From the NCBI GenBank assembly GCA_020199995.1, contig JAIVJM010000003.1:1-57484 (forward strand): DNA of 57,484 nucleotides, given 5' to 3'. The notes under the pieces are model-generated. The model saw only the letters and a list, made by a program, of their open reading frames with translations, did no database searches and had not been told where the DNA came from. Made by a program: the position numbers and the translations under genes. This DNA is from Acidobacteriota bacterium (GTDB lineage: Bacteria; Acidobacteriota; Blastocatellia; Pyrinomonadales; Pyrinomonadaceae). Positions 16,613 through 25,269 of the stretch are shown piece after piece; positions within the stretch are counted from its first letter, which is position 1; the number at the start of each line of letters is the position of its first letter.

Positions 16613-17575
16613 TCAGCGCGTGGGCGCGCCCGGCGCGCGCTTGTGGAGGATGCCCCGTTTGACGGCGCTGATCGGCTTGTGGAGCAGCGGCTTCGTCGTC
16701 AGCCAGCCGTAGGAGAGCCAGGCGACGTGGCGGAAGAAGATGGGGTAGAAGACCCCGCGGTACTCGCGCGGCGGCAGGTGCCGCTTGAGCAGGCGTCGCA
16801 CGGTCGGGATGTTCATCGGGGAGCGGCGATCCGTCATGAACCACCACGCGCCGCGCCACGAGTCGAAAATCTTCGACGCCTGCGGCCGCTCCTCGTTCGG
16901 GCGGTTCCAGACCATCGCCTCCGTCGCGATGAAATACCGGTAGCCCGCGCGCATGGCGCGGTAGTGGAAGTCGTGGTCAGCCCAGTAGTGCGGGAAGGCG
17001 CGCGCGTCCACCAGACCCACCTCGCGGAAGGCGTCCGCCGGGATGAGCACGCCCTGACCGCCCGGCGGGTGTCGGATCGGCAAATCTTTCACGCCCGCCA
17101 GATCGGGCGCGCTCCAGGAAGCGTGCTCCGGGTGCCACGCGGGCGGCGCGCCCAGCCACTCGCCCTCGCCCGTGCCGGGGGCGCGCACGCGCGAGCAGGC
17201 GATGGAGCGCGCGCCGTTGCGCCGGTGACTCTCGACGAGGCTCGAAACGGTCGCGGGCTCGACGCGGTTGTCGTCGTTCAGCCACACGATCAGCTCCGCG
17301 CCGCGCGTGAGGGCGTCTGTGACGCCGAGGTTGATCGCGCCGCTCCACCAGAGTTCGCCGTCGCCGTGCAGGACGCGCACCGCGGGGAACTCCGCGCGGC
17401 ACTTCTCGGCGGTGCCGTCCGTGCAGCCGTCCTCGACGAGCACGATCTCGAAGTCCGCGTAGTCGCTCTTGAGCAGGCAGGCGAGCGAGACCCGCGCCTC
17501 GTCCCAGCGGTTGTGCGTGGGGACGATGACGGAGACGCGCGCGCTCGCGCGGCGTTGTGCGGCGGGGGTCGTCAT
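16613..17575 (-). CDS. GT2 glycosyltransferase
   Basis: The 320-residue GT-A enzyme begins RVSVIVPTHNRWDEARVSL and contains VLVEDGCTDGT, GELWWSGAINLG and VWLNDDNRVEP (the metal-binding DD), then HYWADHDFHYRA as the acceptor-side motif. The WWSGAINLG and DHDFHYRAMRAG pattern is typical of GT2 enzymes in O-antigen clusters, close to the rhamnosyltransferase group. A basic C-terminal tail after about residue 285 may associate with the membrane. The ATG at 17575 is clear. Confidence 0.9.
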   Translation of the reverse strand: MTTPAAQRRASARVSVIVPTHNRWDEARVSLACLLKSDYADFEIVLVEDGCTDGTAEKCRAEFPAVRVLHGDGELWWSGAINLGVTDALTRGAELIVWLNDDNRVEPATVSSLVESHRRNGARSIACSRVRAPGTGEGEWLGAPPAWHPEHASWSAPDLAGVKDLPIRHPPGGQGVLIPADAFREVGLVDARAFPHYWADHDFHYRAMRAGYRYFIATEAMVWNRPNEERPQASKIFDSWRGAWWFMTDRRSPMNIPTVRRLLKRHLPPREYRGVFYPIFFRHVAWLSYGWLTTKPLLHKPISAVKRGILHKRAPGAPTR

Positions 17576-17603
17576 TGCGTGGAATACTTTAGCAGAGTCG
17601 GGC

Positions 17604-18374
17604 TCAATCGGCAGGTCGGTAGAAGATCGCGTCCGCCGAGAGCAGCTCGCCCGTCCGCGGGTGGCGCAGGTGCCCGACGAAGCCGTCGAAGAGGAAGCCC
17701 AGGGCTTTCATCTCGGCGTAGAGCTCGACGAACGACGGCTGCCCTTCGTAGAGCGGCGCGAAGTTGCACTCGGTCATCACGCGCTGGCAGAGCGCGAGCG
17801 TCTGCCGCCCGCCGCGTATGACCGACAGCTCGTGACCCTGCACGTCGAGCTTGGCGAAGACGGGCGGCGTGAGCGTGAGGCGCGCGGCGACCGCGTCGAG
17901 GCGCGCGGCTTCGACGACGATCCTCGTCTCGGTCTCCGTCCCCGGAAAGGCGGCGGTGTGCGCCGGGAGCATGGGCTGGAGCGAGGACGAGTCGCGAAAG
18001 CGCGAGACGAAGAACTCGCGCTCGCCGTCCTCGTCGCTGAGCGCGAGCCGGAGCGGGCGCAACTCCGCGCGGGTCTGGCTCAGCGCGCGCAACTCCTCAT
18101 AGCACTCCGGGATCGGCTCGAACGAATAGATTGTCGCGCCCGGAAAGGCGCGGAAGATTTCACGCGCGAACTGACCGTGGCTGCCGCCCACGTCGATGAC
18201 GGTTCGCGGCGGCGGGTGTTGTAGCTCCGGGGAAGTGAGGAACGGATCGCGCGCGCCGAGCGACGCGAGCCGCAACTCCTCGTCGGCTTCCGCGCCCCGC
18301 CACAGCCACTGACGCAAGCCGAATCTGCGATCCAAGCCGTTCAGCGTCGCCCTGATGCTTCTGCGAACTTCCAA
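17604..18374 (-). CDS. FkbM-family methyltransferase
   Basis: The 256-residue SAM methyltransferase carries the FkbM motifs: RTVIDVGGSHGQFAREIF, YSFEPIPECYEEL, the Ser-rich SSLQPML and FAKLDVQGHELSVIRGG. FkbM enzymes O-methylate hydroxyl groups, here presumably of a sugar. The start is a TTG at 18374 preceded by GGGAG; no in-frame ATG precedes the conserved region. It lies 28 nt from the next transferase. A second FkbM protein is encoded at 31546-32703. Confidence 0.87.
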   Translation of the reverse strand: MEVRRSIRATLNGLDRRFGLRQWLWRGAEADEELRLASLGARDPFLTSPELQHPPPRTVIDVGGSHGQFAREIFRAFPGATIYSFEPIPECYEELRALSQTRAELRPLRLALSDEDGEREFFVSRFRDSSSLQPMLPAHTAAFPGTETETRIVVEAARLDAVAARLTLTPPVFAKLDVQGHELSVIRGGRQTLALCQRVMTECNFAPLYEGQPSFVELYAEMKALGFLFDGFVGHLRHPRTGELLSADAIFYRPAD

Positions 18375-18427
18375 ATCTCTACTTCGCTCCCTTCACACTT
18401 GCGCCTGCTCTTCGCCGCGCGGCTACT

Positions 18428-19426
18428 TCACGGCGCGATCAGTTTCCAGACGCGCTCCGCCACCGGCTCTTCCGAGTAGTCAGCGAGACCCCACGTCGGG
18501 GGGTTCCGGTACGGAAGGTTTCCACGGTACGCGAAGGCTGCGCCGAAGCGGCTGTCCACGGTGAACTCGCCCGCGCTCTGTGTCGAGGATGACTCGTGGA
18601 AGATGTGGTAGTGCAACCCGAGGTGGACGGGTTTACCGCCCACGGCGACGAGCTGAAAGAGCCCGCGCCCGTCCGCGTGAATCCTCGTGGCTCTCAGCGA
18701 CTCGTCGAAGCCGCCCGCGCGCTGCCACAGCTCGCGGTGGGCGAGCATGAAGTCGCCACAGCCGTAGTCCAGTTCCTGCCTCCAGCCTCGCCTGAAGTCG
18801 ACGCGGTTGCGCGCGTGCGTCAGGCTACGCTGCGTCACTGGGCGGCCGTCCCACCGCCACTCGATCCGCCGCGTGCGGAAGATCAGGTTTTCGTCCAGCA
18901 GGCGCGCGAGCCGCCGGACGCACCCGTCCCAGAAGATGTAGGCGTTCGTCACGCACACGTACTCGGAGCGCGCCCGGCGCACGCCGACGTTCTTGCCCAG
19001 TTCCTCCATGATGACCATCCGCGGGTGGTCGCACACGCGCGCGTGAACCTCCGGCGGCACGACGTAGCAGCGCAGGTGCGGGAAGTCGCGCGCGAGCGCG
19101 GGCGAGAGGAGCGGCCGGTCGGCAGGCGGGTTCCACTCGACGAAGATCATCTCGTCGCACATCACACGCGAGTTCCACTCGATCATGGCGCGGATGCGTG
19201 CCTCGTTGTCAGGCACGTAGTCGTCGTTGCGCCCCACGAAGACGGCGGCGACGGTCGGTCGGCGCGCGCCGAGCCGCCAGCCTTTCGCGAGCACGACGGG
19301 CGCGAGGTTCTTCCAGGTCTCGCGCACGTCCGCCGAGTCGCGGTGCAGCATGACGCCGCGCGAGACGGCTCGCCCGATCAGCCCGCGCAGGGGCGCGGGC
19401 GTCAATTTGCGGAACACGCTACGCAT
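18428..19426 (-). CDS. Glycosyltransferase-like protein, intact paralogue
   Basis: The 332-residue protein is the complete relative of the broken gene at 14781-15510. Shared blocks are VGRNDDYVPDNEARIRAMIEWN, MIFVEWNPPADRPLL, LRCYVVPPEVHARV, NVGVRRAR and the closing AERVWKLIAP. The middle contains YGCGDFMLAHRELWQRAGGFDE and RIHADGRGLFQLV, which look like the acceptor-recognition half of GT-A glycosyltransferases. The VCVTNAYIFW stretch may replace the usual DxD. The exact activity is unknown. The ATG at 19426 (MRSVFRKL) is chosen by comparison with the paralogue; an ATG at 19462 is possible. Confidence 0.78.
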   Translation of the reverse strand: MRSVFRKLTPAPLRGLIGRAVSRGVMLHRDSADVRETWKNLAPVVLAKGWRLGARRPTVAAVFVGRNDDYVPDNEARIRAMIEWNSRVMCDEMIFVEWNPPADRPLLSPALARDFPHLRCYVVPPEVHARVCDHPRMVIMEELGKNVGVRRARSEYVCVTNAYIFWDGCVRRLARLLDENLIFRTRRIEWRWDGRPVTQRSLTHARNRVDFRRGWRQELDYGCGDFMLAHRELWQRAGGFDESLRATRIHADGRGLFQLVAVGGKPVHLGLHYHIFHESSSTQSAGEFTVDSRFGAAFAYRGNLPYRNPPTWGLADYSEEPVAERVWKLIAP

Positions 19427-19464
19427 GAGTGGAAAATTACATCCTAAAGAATAATCCGGCATTT

Positions 19465-20661
19465 TCAACCCGCCGCGCCGCCGCGCCGCTGACGCGGCCG
19501 ACGCTTTCGCAAAACCCCCTCGCAGATTTCCATCATCCGCGCGCCGTAGTCGCGCGACAGCCGCAGGCTCTCGTCGGCGATGTCTCTCTCGCCCTTCTGC
19601 TCGTGCGGGTAGTCGCGCCGCAACAAGTCAGCCAGCCCGGCCACGTCATCCACGTCGAAGAAGATCGCGCCCGGCAGGTTCAGCTCGCGCTGCGCGCGGA
19701 GATCGGAGCAGAGGAGTTGCGTGCCGAGGAGCGAGGTCTCTTCCGTGATCGCGCCGCGCCCCTCGAAGCGCGAAGGCTGCACGACCGCCGACGCCGCGCG
19801 GATGAGCGCGATCTGTTCGGCGCGCGGCAGCACGCCGAGGAAGCGGCAGTGCTCGTGCAGCCCCTGCTCGTTGACGAACATGAGCAGGCGCGTGAAGTAG
19901 TCGGGGCGGCGCGGATCGTAAGGGCGACCCGTGAAGACGACGACCGGCGGCGGCTCGCCCCGCCGCTTCAGCTCGGCGAGCGCGCGCAGGACGAGCGCGT
20001 GGTTCTTGTGCTCCCAGAACTGGTTGCTGACGAGGAAGAAGCGCTCGGGCAGTCGGTACTTCCGCCGCACCTCGCCCGGGTCGAGTTGTAGGTCTTCGTC
20101 GCGGAAGACCGGCGGGAAGCCGCAGACGTAGAGCTTGTCTTCGATCTGCGGGTGGGACGCGAGCGCGTCGGCGGCGGTCGCCGCGCTGATCGTGACGACG
20201 CCCTCGGCGTGCTCGGCGACGTGAGCCCACTGCTCTTCGCGGTGCTTGATCTCGCCCGGCTCGAAGTATTCGGGGAGGTGGCGGAACTGGAAGTCGGGGT
20301 AGGCGACGAGGAGGGGGCGGTGCGAGCCCAGCCCCTCGAACCACGCGAACGCCACCCAGAGATCGACGCCGTGCTCGGCGGCGAGGCGCGTGATGGCGGG
20401 CGCCTCCCAGCTCCGCTGGCGCAGGCGGCGGGCGACGCGCTTGACGAGCCGGCGCGCCCTCGACTCGTGGCTGTGGCGCAGCGGCACGGCGCGCACGTGC
20501 GCTGCCCCGCGGATGGTCTGCGGCAGCACGTCGTCCGTCGCGTCTATGAGGAGACAGGTCGGCGGATCGGGGAGCGTGCCTAGGCAATGCAGCGTGACCT
20601 CGAGCCAGTTCGCCCCGCCCTCATACTGTCTGCCGAACAGGCTCGCAAAGGCGATGATCAT
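19465..20661 (-). CDS. GT4-family glycosyltransferase
   Basis: The 398-residue GT-B protein has an N-terminal acceptor domain (AFASLFGRQYEGGANWLEV) and a Rossmann-like C-terminal half. That half carries FFLVSNQFWEHKNHALVLRAL, VVVFTGRPYDPR, CRFLGVLPRAEQIALIRAA and the donor-binding PSRFEGRGAITEE, with the E-x7-E type motif near VVQPSRFEG. It most likely transfers a sugar to the growing lipid-linked chain at the inner membrane face. The C-terminal 12 residues are Arg-rich. The ATG at 20661 is the first in-frame start. Confidence 0.88.
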   Translation of the reverse strand: MIIAFASLFGRQYEGGANWLEVTLHCLGTLPDPPTCLLIDATDDVLPQTIRGAAHVRAVPLRHSHESRARRLVKRVARRLRQRSWEAPAITRLAAEHGVDLWVAFAWFEGLGSHRPLLVAYPDFQFRHLPEYFEPGEIKHREEQWAHVAEHAEGVVTISAATAADALASHPQIEDKLYVCGFPPVFRDEDLQLDPGEVRRKYRLPERFFLVSNQFWEHKNHALVLRALAELKRRGEPPPVVVFTGRPYDPRRPDYFTRLLMFVNEQGLHEHCRFLGVLPRAEQIALIRAASAVVQPSRFEGRGAITEETSLLGTQLLCSDLRAQRELNLPGAIFFDVDDVAGLADLLRRDYPHEQKGERDIADESLRLSRDYGARMMEICEGVLRKRRPRQRRGGAAG

Positions 20662-20719
20662 CGGTTTCGGTTAGGCGGCGCGTGACTTTTGCAGGGCGAG
20701 CGAGCTTCGTCGGACACGA

Positions 20720-21457
20720 TCAGCCGCCTATTCTCCTGAAGACTTTCTTCCCCAGTGCCGCGAAGTCGCCTCTGCCGAGATCGCCGAGCGCGCGCCGGAC
20801 AGCCGAGGTGGCGGGCGCGGTCTGCGGCTCCACCACGCGGGGCTGACCGTCGATCAGTTGTAGCCTCCCGCCGCGAGCCACGAGGGGCTGCTGCGTCCAC
20901 TCCATCCACTCGGCGCCCTCTGCGAGCTTCTTGAAGACGGCGGTGCGCCCCTCATACTCCGCGACGAATTCCCACTGCGGCTGTTCGGCTAAGAAGTCGC
21001 GCAGAATCTGACCCGACCACACCCACACGTCGTCGACGATGACGTGCCCGCCCTTCTTCAGCCTGCCGGCGGTGTAGAACCAGTCGATGTAAGGGGCGGG
21101 GAAGCCGTGGCGGCCGTCGATGAGCACGAGATCGAGCGGCGGCAGCGCGAGCGTGGGGAGCACGGTCTCGGACGGGCTCTCGATGAAATCGATCTGCGCC
21201 GTCGCGATGCCGCGCTCGCGGCAGTAGCTCTTGAGAATCTCGAACTCGGAGCCCGCCGGGGAGATCGCGAAGTGGCGCGAGCCCGTCAGCGCGAACGCGA
21301 CGGTCGAGAGCCCGCACCCCGTCTCCAACGTGGCTGACGACTGATCGGCGTTGTCGCGAATGAACCTGAGGCCGTCGGTCGTGAGCCCCATGACGATGAG
21401 CTGCCCCGCCTCATTATGCGGCTTGGGCGGATCGTTCAGCACCTGATCTAAGTTCAT
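20720..21457 (-). CDS. Class I SAM-dependent methyltransferase
   Basis: The 245-residue protein has a SAM-binding block TLETGCGLSTVAFAL, then FIESPSETVLPTL, LDLVLIDGRHGFPAPYIDW (carrying the LIDGRHG motif) and GGHVIVDDVWVW. These match the Methyltransf_24 type found beside glycosyltransferases. The substrate is unknown. The C-terminal third has no recognised motif. It lies between two glycosyltransferases with short gaps, so it is clearly part of the minus-strand run. Confidence 0.82.
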   Translation of the reverse strand: MNLDQVLNDPPKPHNEAGQLIVMGLTTDGLRFIRDNADQSSATLETGCGLSTVAFALTGSRHFAISPAGSEFEILKSYCRERGIATAQIDFIESPSETVLPTLALPPLDLVLIDGRHGFPAPYIDWFYTAGRLKKGGHVIVDDVWVWSGQILRDFLAEQPQWEFVAEYEGRTAVFKKLAEGAEWMEWTQQPLVARGGRLQLIDGQPRVVEPQTAPATSAVRRALGDLGRGDFAALGKKVFRRIGG

Positions 21458-21479
21458 AGAGAGTCCTCAGCTCCCCGCC

Positions 21480-22496
21480 TCACTTCCGCTCCGCTCCGCG
21501 CCGCGCGCGCAGCCTGTGACCGAAGGCGGCGCCCAGAAGTCCGTTTTTGATCACGGCGGCGAGGCGGCGCGGGCGAAGAACAGCCGAAGGGCGGGAGCGG
21601 GCCGCCTGCGCGAGCAGGGGCAGCGCCTCCCGAAACCGCCCGCCCGTGGCGAGGCTGTGGTAAGTGTCGAGGCACGAGTTCGCGTGCTGCGTGCGCTGCT
21701 CGGATATGTTCTCGCGGACGCGCGAAATCTGCTCGGAGATGACGGCGTGATAACTGTAGCCGAGGTGTGCGTCTATCGCCTCGTAAGTCCTGACGTGCTC
21801 GCGCAGCCGCTGCAAATAATTCAGCCGCGACCAGATGCCCGCGCCGTGCACCCTGTAGGCAGCCATCACCTCGTTGATGTAGTCGAGGCTCCCGTGTTGG
21901 GCGAGCAGCATGAACATGATCCAGTCGGCGCTCCTGACCGTGTAGTAGCAGTCGGGCAACTCGCCCAAAAGGTGGTTGCGGAAGAGGATGGTGCAGGGGA
22001 TGAGAAAGTTCCCGGCGGCGATGTCCTCGAGCGTCGAAATCGCTTTCTGATCGGGGGCGCACAGCCTGCGCGGCGGCTCGGAGCCGTCTTCGTAGAACAT
22101 GGTGGCGTCGTGGAAGCAGAGGGAGCACGCGGGGTGGCTCTCCAGGTAGTCCACCTGCTTTTGCAGCTTGCGCGGGTCCGTCCAGTAGTCGTCGCCTTCC
22201 AGCAGGGCAATGTACTTAGCCTCGCTCTGCCTGAGCAGCCTCACGCCGACCCGATCCCTGTCGAACGCCCCGACGCGCGGCGAGAACAGAAAAGCTTCGA
22301 TCCGATCCGGGTATCTCTCGGCGTATGAGCTGATGATCTCTCTGGCGCCGTCCGTCGAGCAATCGTCGCCGATCAGCAGCCTGTAAGCGAAATCGGTCTC
22401 CTGCGCCAGCACGCTCTCAATCGCCTGCGCGATAAACTTCTGATGATTGTACGTCGGCATGACGATGTCGACGAGTGGTACTGATCCGATGGTCAT
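21480..22496 (-). CDS. GT2 glycosyltransferase
   Basis: The 338-residue GT-A enzyme starts VDIVMPTYNHQKFIAQAIESVL and shows LLIGDDCSTDGARE, YIALLEGDDYWTDP (metal-binding GDDYW) and SADWIMFMLLAQHG. The YWTDP signature is common in GT2 proteins that add hexoses or modified sugars in O-antigen loci. A helical C-terminal region (about 225-338) with many Arg residues follows. The 180-nt gap upstream (22497-22676) shows no other gene. Confidence 0.88.
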   Translation of the reverse strand: MTIGSVPLVDIVMPTYNHQKFIAQAIESVLAQETDFAYRLLIGDDCSTDGAREIISSYAERYPDRIEAFLFSPRVGAFDRDRVGVRLLRQSEAKYIALLEGDDYWTDPRKLQKQVDYLESHPACSLCFHDATMFYEDGSEPPRRLCAPDQKAISTLEDIAAGNFLIPCTILFRNHLLGELPDCYYTVRSADWIMFMLLAQHGSLDYINEVMAAYRVHGAGIWSRLNYLQRLREHVRTYEAIDAHLGYSYHAVISEQISRVRENISEQRTQHANSCLDTYHSLATGGRFREALPLLAQAARSRPSAVLRPRRLAAVIKNGLLGAAFGHRLRARRGAERK

Positions 22497-22676
22497 AATT
22501 TTTATCCGCCACCGTCTTAGGCAAGACTGCTATCACCGCACGGCTTTCAGCACTTACCCCGCGGCGCGCGTGAAGGTTCGGCGGACGAGCGGGCGGAACT
22601 CATTTGGTTGCAGGTTGATACTAGCGGAAAAGGGCGAATTACTAAAACGCGGAGCGCGCGGCTGGCGGCATTCGGC

Positions 22677-23150
22677 TCAGCGGCTCGCGAAGTCGGCGTA
22701 GGAGTTGTCCCGCTCGTTGACGACCTCGACCGCGATGTAAGCCTCGGAAACCTGGTAGAAGGTCTCCGTGTTCTTCTCGAGAGTGAGGTAGCCGTGGGCG
22801 AAGCCTTCGGGGACGAAGAACATGCGGCGACTCTCGGCAGTCAGCTCGACCCCGACCCACCGCTTGAAGGTGGGCGAGTCGCGCCTCAGATCAATCGCCA
22901 CGTCGTAGATCGCGCCCGCCGTGCAGCGCACCAGCTTCGCCTGCGCGCGCGGCGACGACTGGAAGTGCATCCCGCGCAGCGTGCCCCTGCTCAGGTTGAA
23001 GGAGATGTTGCACTCCTCCAGGCGCGGGCTCAGCCCGTGCCGCTCGAACTCGCCCCGGGAGAAACTCTGCGCGAAGAAGCCCCGCTCGTCGGCGAACCTC
23101 TCCGGCTCGATGATGAATGCGCCTTTCAGGCTCGTCTCGATGAAGATCAT
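22677..23150 (-). CDS. rfbC: dTDP-4-dehydrorhamnose 3,5-epimerase, short
   Basis: The 157-residue cupin follows RfbC closely: FIIEPERFADERGFFAQSF, ECNISFNLSRGTLRGMHFQ (with the catalytic-type His), KLVRCTAGAIYDVAIDLR and FVPEGFAHGYLTL. It would convert dTDP-4-keto-6-deoxyglucose to the L-lyxo sugar, the third step to dTDP-L-rhamnose; rfbB and rfbD lie at 40-42 kb. After QVSEAY the usual block of about 22 residues (relatives read roughly as SPEHxRGxRWxDPxFGIxWP) is missing, and the protein jumps to IAVEVVNERDNSYADF. The gap is in frame, at about 22737. The residues lost are near the active-site rim, so activity is doubtful. Confidence 0.85.
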   Translation of the reverse strand: MIFIETSLKGAFIIEPERFADERGFFAQSFSRGEFERHGLSPRLEECNISFNLSRGTLRGMHFQSSPRAQAKLVRCTAGAIYDVAIDLRRDSPTFKRWVGVELTAESRRMFFVPEGFAHGYLTLEKNTETFYQVSEAYIAVEVVNERDNSYADFASR

Positions 23151-23224
23151 CTACGCTTGATTCAACCAGCCGGGCGCGCGATGTCCCCCGCCCCCGCGTG
23201 CGGCTCGCGCCCGGCGGCGACCTT

Positions 23225-24210
23225 TCAGTGTGAGCCCATGTGGGCGCTGATCTCAGCCCCGTTCGCTAAGACGTGACGGATGATGCCGCAGACCTTGCCG
23301 ATCTCCGACTGGCTCACGCCCGTCCCCGTCGGCAGGCAAAGCACGCGGTTGGTAAGCCTTTCGGTTTCGGGCAGGAGGAGTCCGGCGTGCGGAAAATATG
23401 AGCGGTAAGGCTCCATGCGGTGACAGCCGGGGTAGAAGTAGCGGCGCGCCAGAACTTTTTCCGCGTGCAATATTTCCATCAACTGATCGCGCGTGACGAC
23501 GGTTTGCCTCTCCTCGATCTCCAGGACGACGTATTGATAGTTGTTCTTTTCTTCCCCGTCGTAAACCATCATGCTGACGCCTTCGAGTCCCTCAAGCTCG
23601 CCGCGGTATTGCTCATAGTTGCGGCGGTTGGCGCGTCGCCGAAGCCGCCGACCGCCTGACCCTTGTAGGAGCAGCCGATGGCGTGCGCGGAATCGAAAAG
23701 CAGCTTGAGCCCGCGCCGATCCGCGACCTCGCTCAGCGCGTCGATGTCGCAGGCGCGCCCCCAGAGGTGAACGCCGATGATGCCGGTGGTGCGCGGCGTG
23801 ATCATCTGTTCCACCCTGCGCGGGTCGAGCGTGTGCGTGCGCGGGTCGATGTCGCAGAAGACGGGGGTGATCTCCTGCCACTGGAGGGCGTGCGCCGTCG
23901 CCACGAAGGTGAACGAAGGGACGATGACCTCGCCCGTCATCCCGAGCGCGCGAATCGCGATCTCGAGCGCGACAGTCGCGTTGCACACGGCGATGCAATG
24001 CCCGACGCCCGCGAACTCCGCGATGCGCTGCTCGAGCTCCCTGACGTAGCGCCCGCCGTTGGTGAGCCAGCGACGATCTAGGATGTCGCCGACCCGCTCT
24101 TCAAACTTCCGCCGGTTCCCGATGTTCGGGCGTCCGACGTGCAGGGTCTCTTCGAAAGCGGGCGCGGCGCCGAAGATCGCCAGCTCGCTCAAGGCAGATG
24201 TTAAAGGCAT
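23225..24210 (-). pseudogene. DegT/DnrJ/EryC1 aminotransferase, out-of-frame deletion
   Basis: The 5' frame (24210 to about 23635) encodes the N-terminal half: LDRRWLTNGGRYVRELE, VCNATVALEIAIRAL, VIVPSFTFVATAHAL and LFDSAHAIGCSYKGQAVGGFG. The tail, in another frame to 23225, reads NRRNYEQYRGEL, EKNNYQYVVLEIEERQ, VLARRYFYPGCHRMEPYR and LCLPTGTGVS. About 80-90 residues between the halves are gone, including the PLP-binding Lys (SFHATK in relatives). An intact enzyme would aminate a keto-sugar nucleotide at C3 or C4. As read it cannot bind PLP covalently. Confidence 0.82.
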
Positions 24211-24312
24211 GTCTGATAGTCTCCGCAGTCGGTCGCGCGGGAGTGGGCTCGCGCCTGCCCCCGCCGCCTAAACCCACAGGACATCGGGCGCGAGCCGACG
24301 CGCCGCGCAAGC

Positions 24313-25269
24313 TCACGAAGCGAGTGCGGCGTAGCCGAACCCGTCGCGACCGAAATAGTTGCCGCTGTAGAACATGTAAGTCTCGCCCTCAACGTTCACG
24401 ACGCACGGGTAACAGACCATCTCCGAGTCCCACCCGTGCGCGGAAGGCTTCAGCTCGCCGAGGCTGTCGTCGCGATGCCAATTCGTCAGGTCGTCCGACC
24501 ACGCCAGCCCGATTCGATACCCGCGCTCCGAGTTGCGAAAATCGAGCCCGCACCGGTAACAGAACCACATGTAGAAGCGTTCGCCGATCCTCATCGCCGA
24601 GGGGTTCGTCTGGCACTCGTATTCGACCCTGGTCGGGACGCACGGGACGCCGTCCCTCTGCCAGTTGACGCCGTCGCCAGAGGTCGCGTGCATCAAGACG
24701 TAGATCGACTCCAAATGCCCGTCCTGTTGTTCCAGCCATTCGACGCCCGAGCTGTACCACATGTGATACGTGTCGCCCTGCCTGAAGACGACGGGACTGT
24801 TTTGCAGGAACGGCTCTTTCAACGTGCGCCCGAAGAGGGGTCCCACGCCGAGGCGCCGGAAGGTGAAGCCGCCGTCGTCGCTCTTCGCCATGCCGATGGC
24901 GTGCGTATAAGGAGCGCCCTGGCAGCGCATCCAGCCGACGTAGTAGAGCCAGACCTCACTCCCCGCGAGCAGGGCGCAGCCCGGCATCACTCCGAATTGA
25001 TCGAACGCGCCGTGACCGCCCAGAGGGAGAATCGGGCGGTCGTGCACGTAAATGACCTTGCCGGGATCACGTTTTTCGAGATCGACGAAGGTCGTCACGG
25101 CGGCGAAATTGCCGTCCCCGTCCTTTCGCGGTCGGCAGGTGAAATAGACCCGCAAGCGGTCTTCGAGAATCAGGACGGAGGGGTTCTGCGCGTGGCTCTG
25201 CATCCACTCGTAGCGTCCGTCGGGCGCAAACACCAGCCCCCTCTTCTCCCAGCGAAATTCATTCCCCAT
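24313..25269 (-). CDS. Glycosidase-like beta-propeller protein (GH43/GH130-like fold)
   Basis: The 318-residue protein has repeated blades typical of five-bladed-propeller enzymes: MQSHAQNPSVLILEDRLRVYFTCR, GALNSK-free LPLGGHGAFDQFGVMPGCAL, EVWLYYVGWMRCQG, FLQNSPVVFRQGDTYHMWYSSG and CYPCVVNVEGETYMFYSGN. The acidic residues in AFDQFG and the HMWYSSGVEW region may form the active site. Whether it is a hydrolase, phosphorylase or transferase cannot be said. The ATG at 25269 overlaps the upstream methyltransferase by 11 nt. No signal peptide is seen, so it probably acts in the cytoplasm on a precursor. Confidence 0.72.
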   Translation of the reverse strand: MGNEFRWEKRGLVFAPDGRYEWMQSHAQNPSVLILEDRLRVYFTCRPRKDGDGNFAAVTTFVDLEKRDPGKVIYVHDRPILPLGGHGAFDQFGVMPGCALLAGSEVWLYYVGWMRCQGAPYTHAIGMAKSDDGGFTFRRLGVGPLFGRTLKEPFLQNSPVVFRQGDTYHMWYSSGVEWLEQQDGHLESIYVLMHATSGDGVNWQRDGVPCVPTRVEYECQTNPSAMRIGERFYMWFCYRCGLDFRNSERGYRIGLAWSDDLTNWHRDDSLGELKPSAHGWDSEMVCYPCVVNVEGETYMFYSGNYFGRDGFGYAALAS

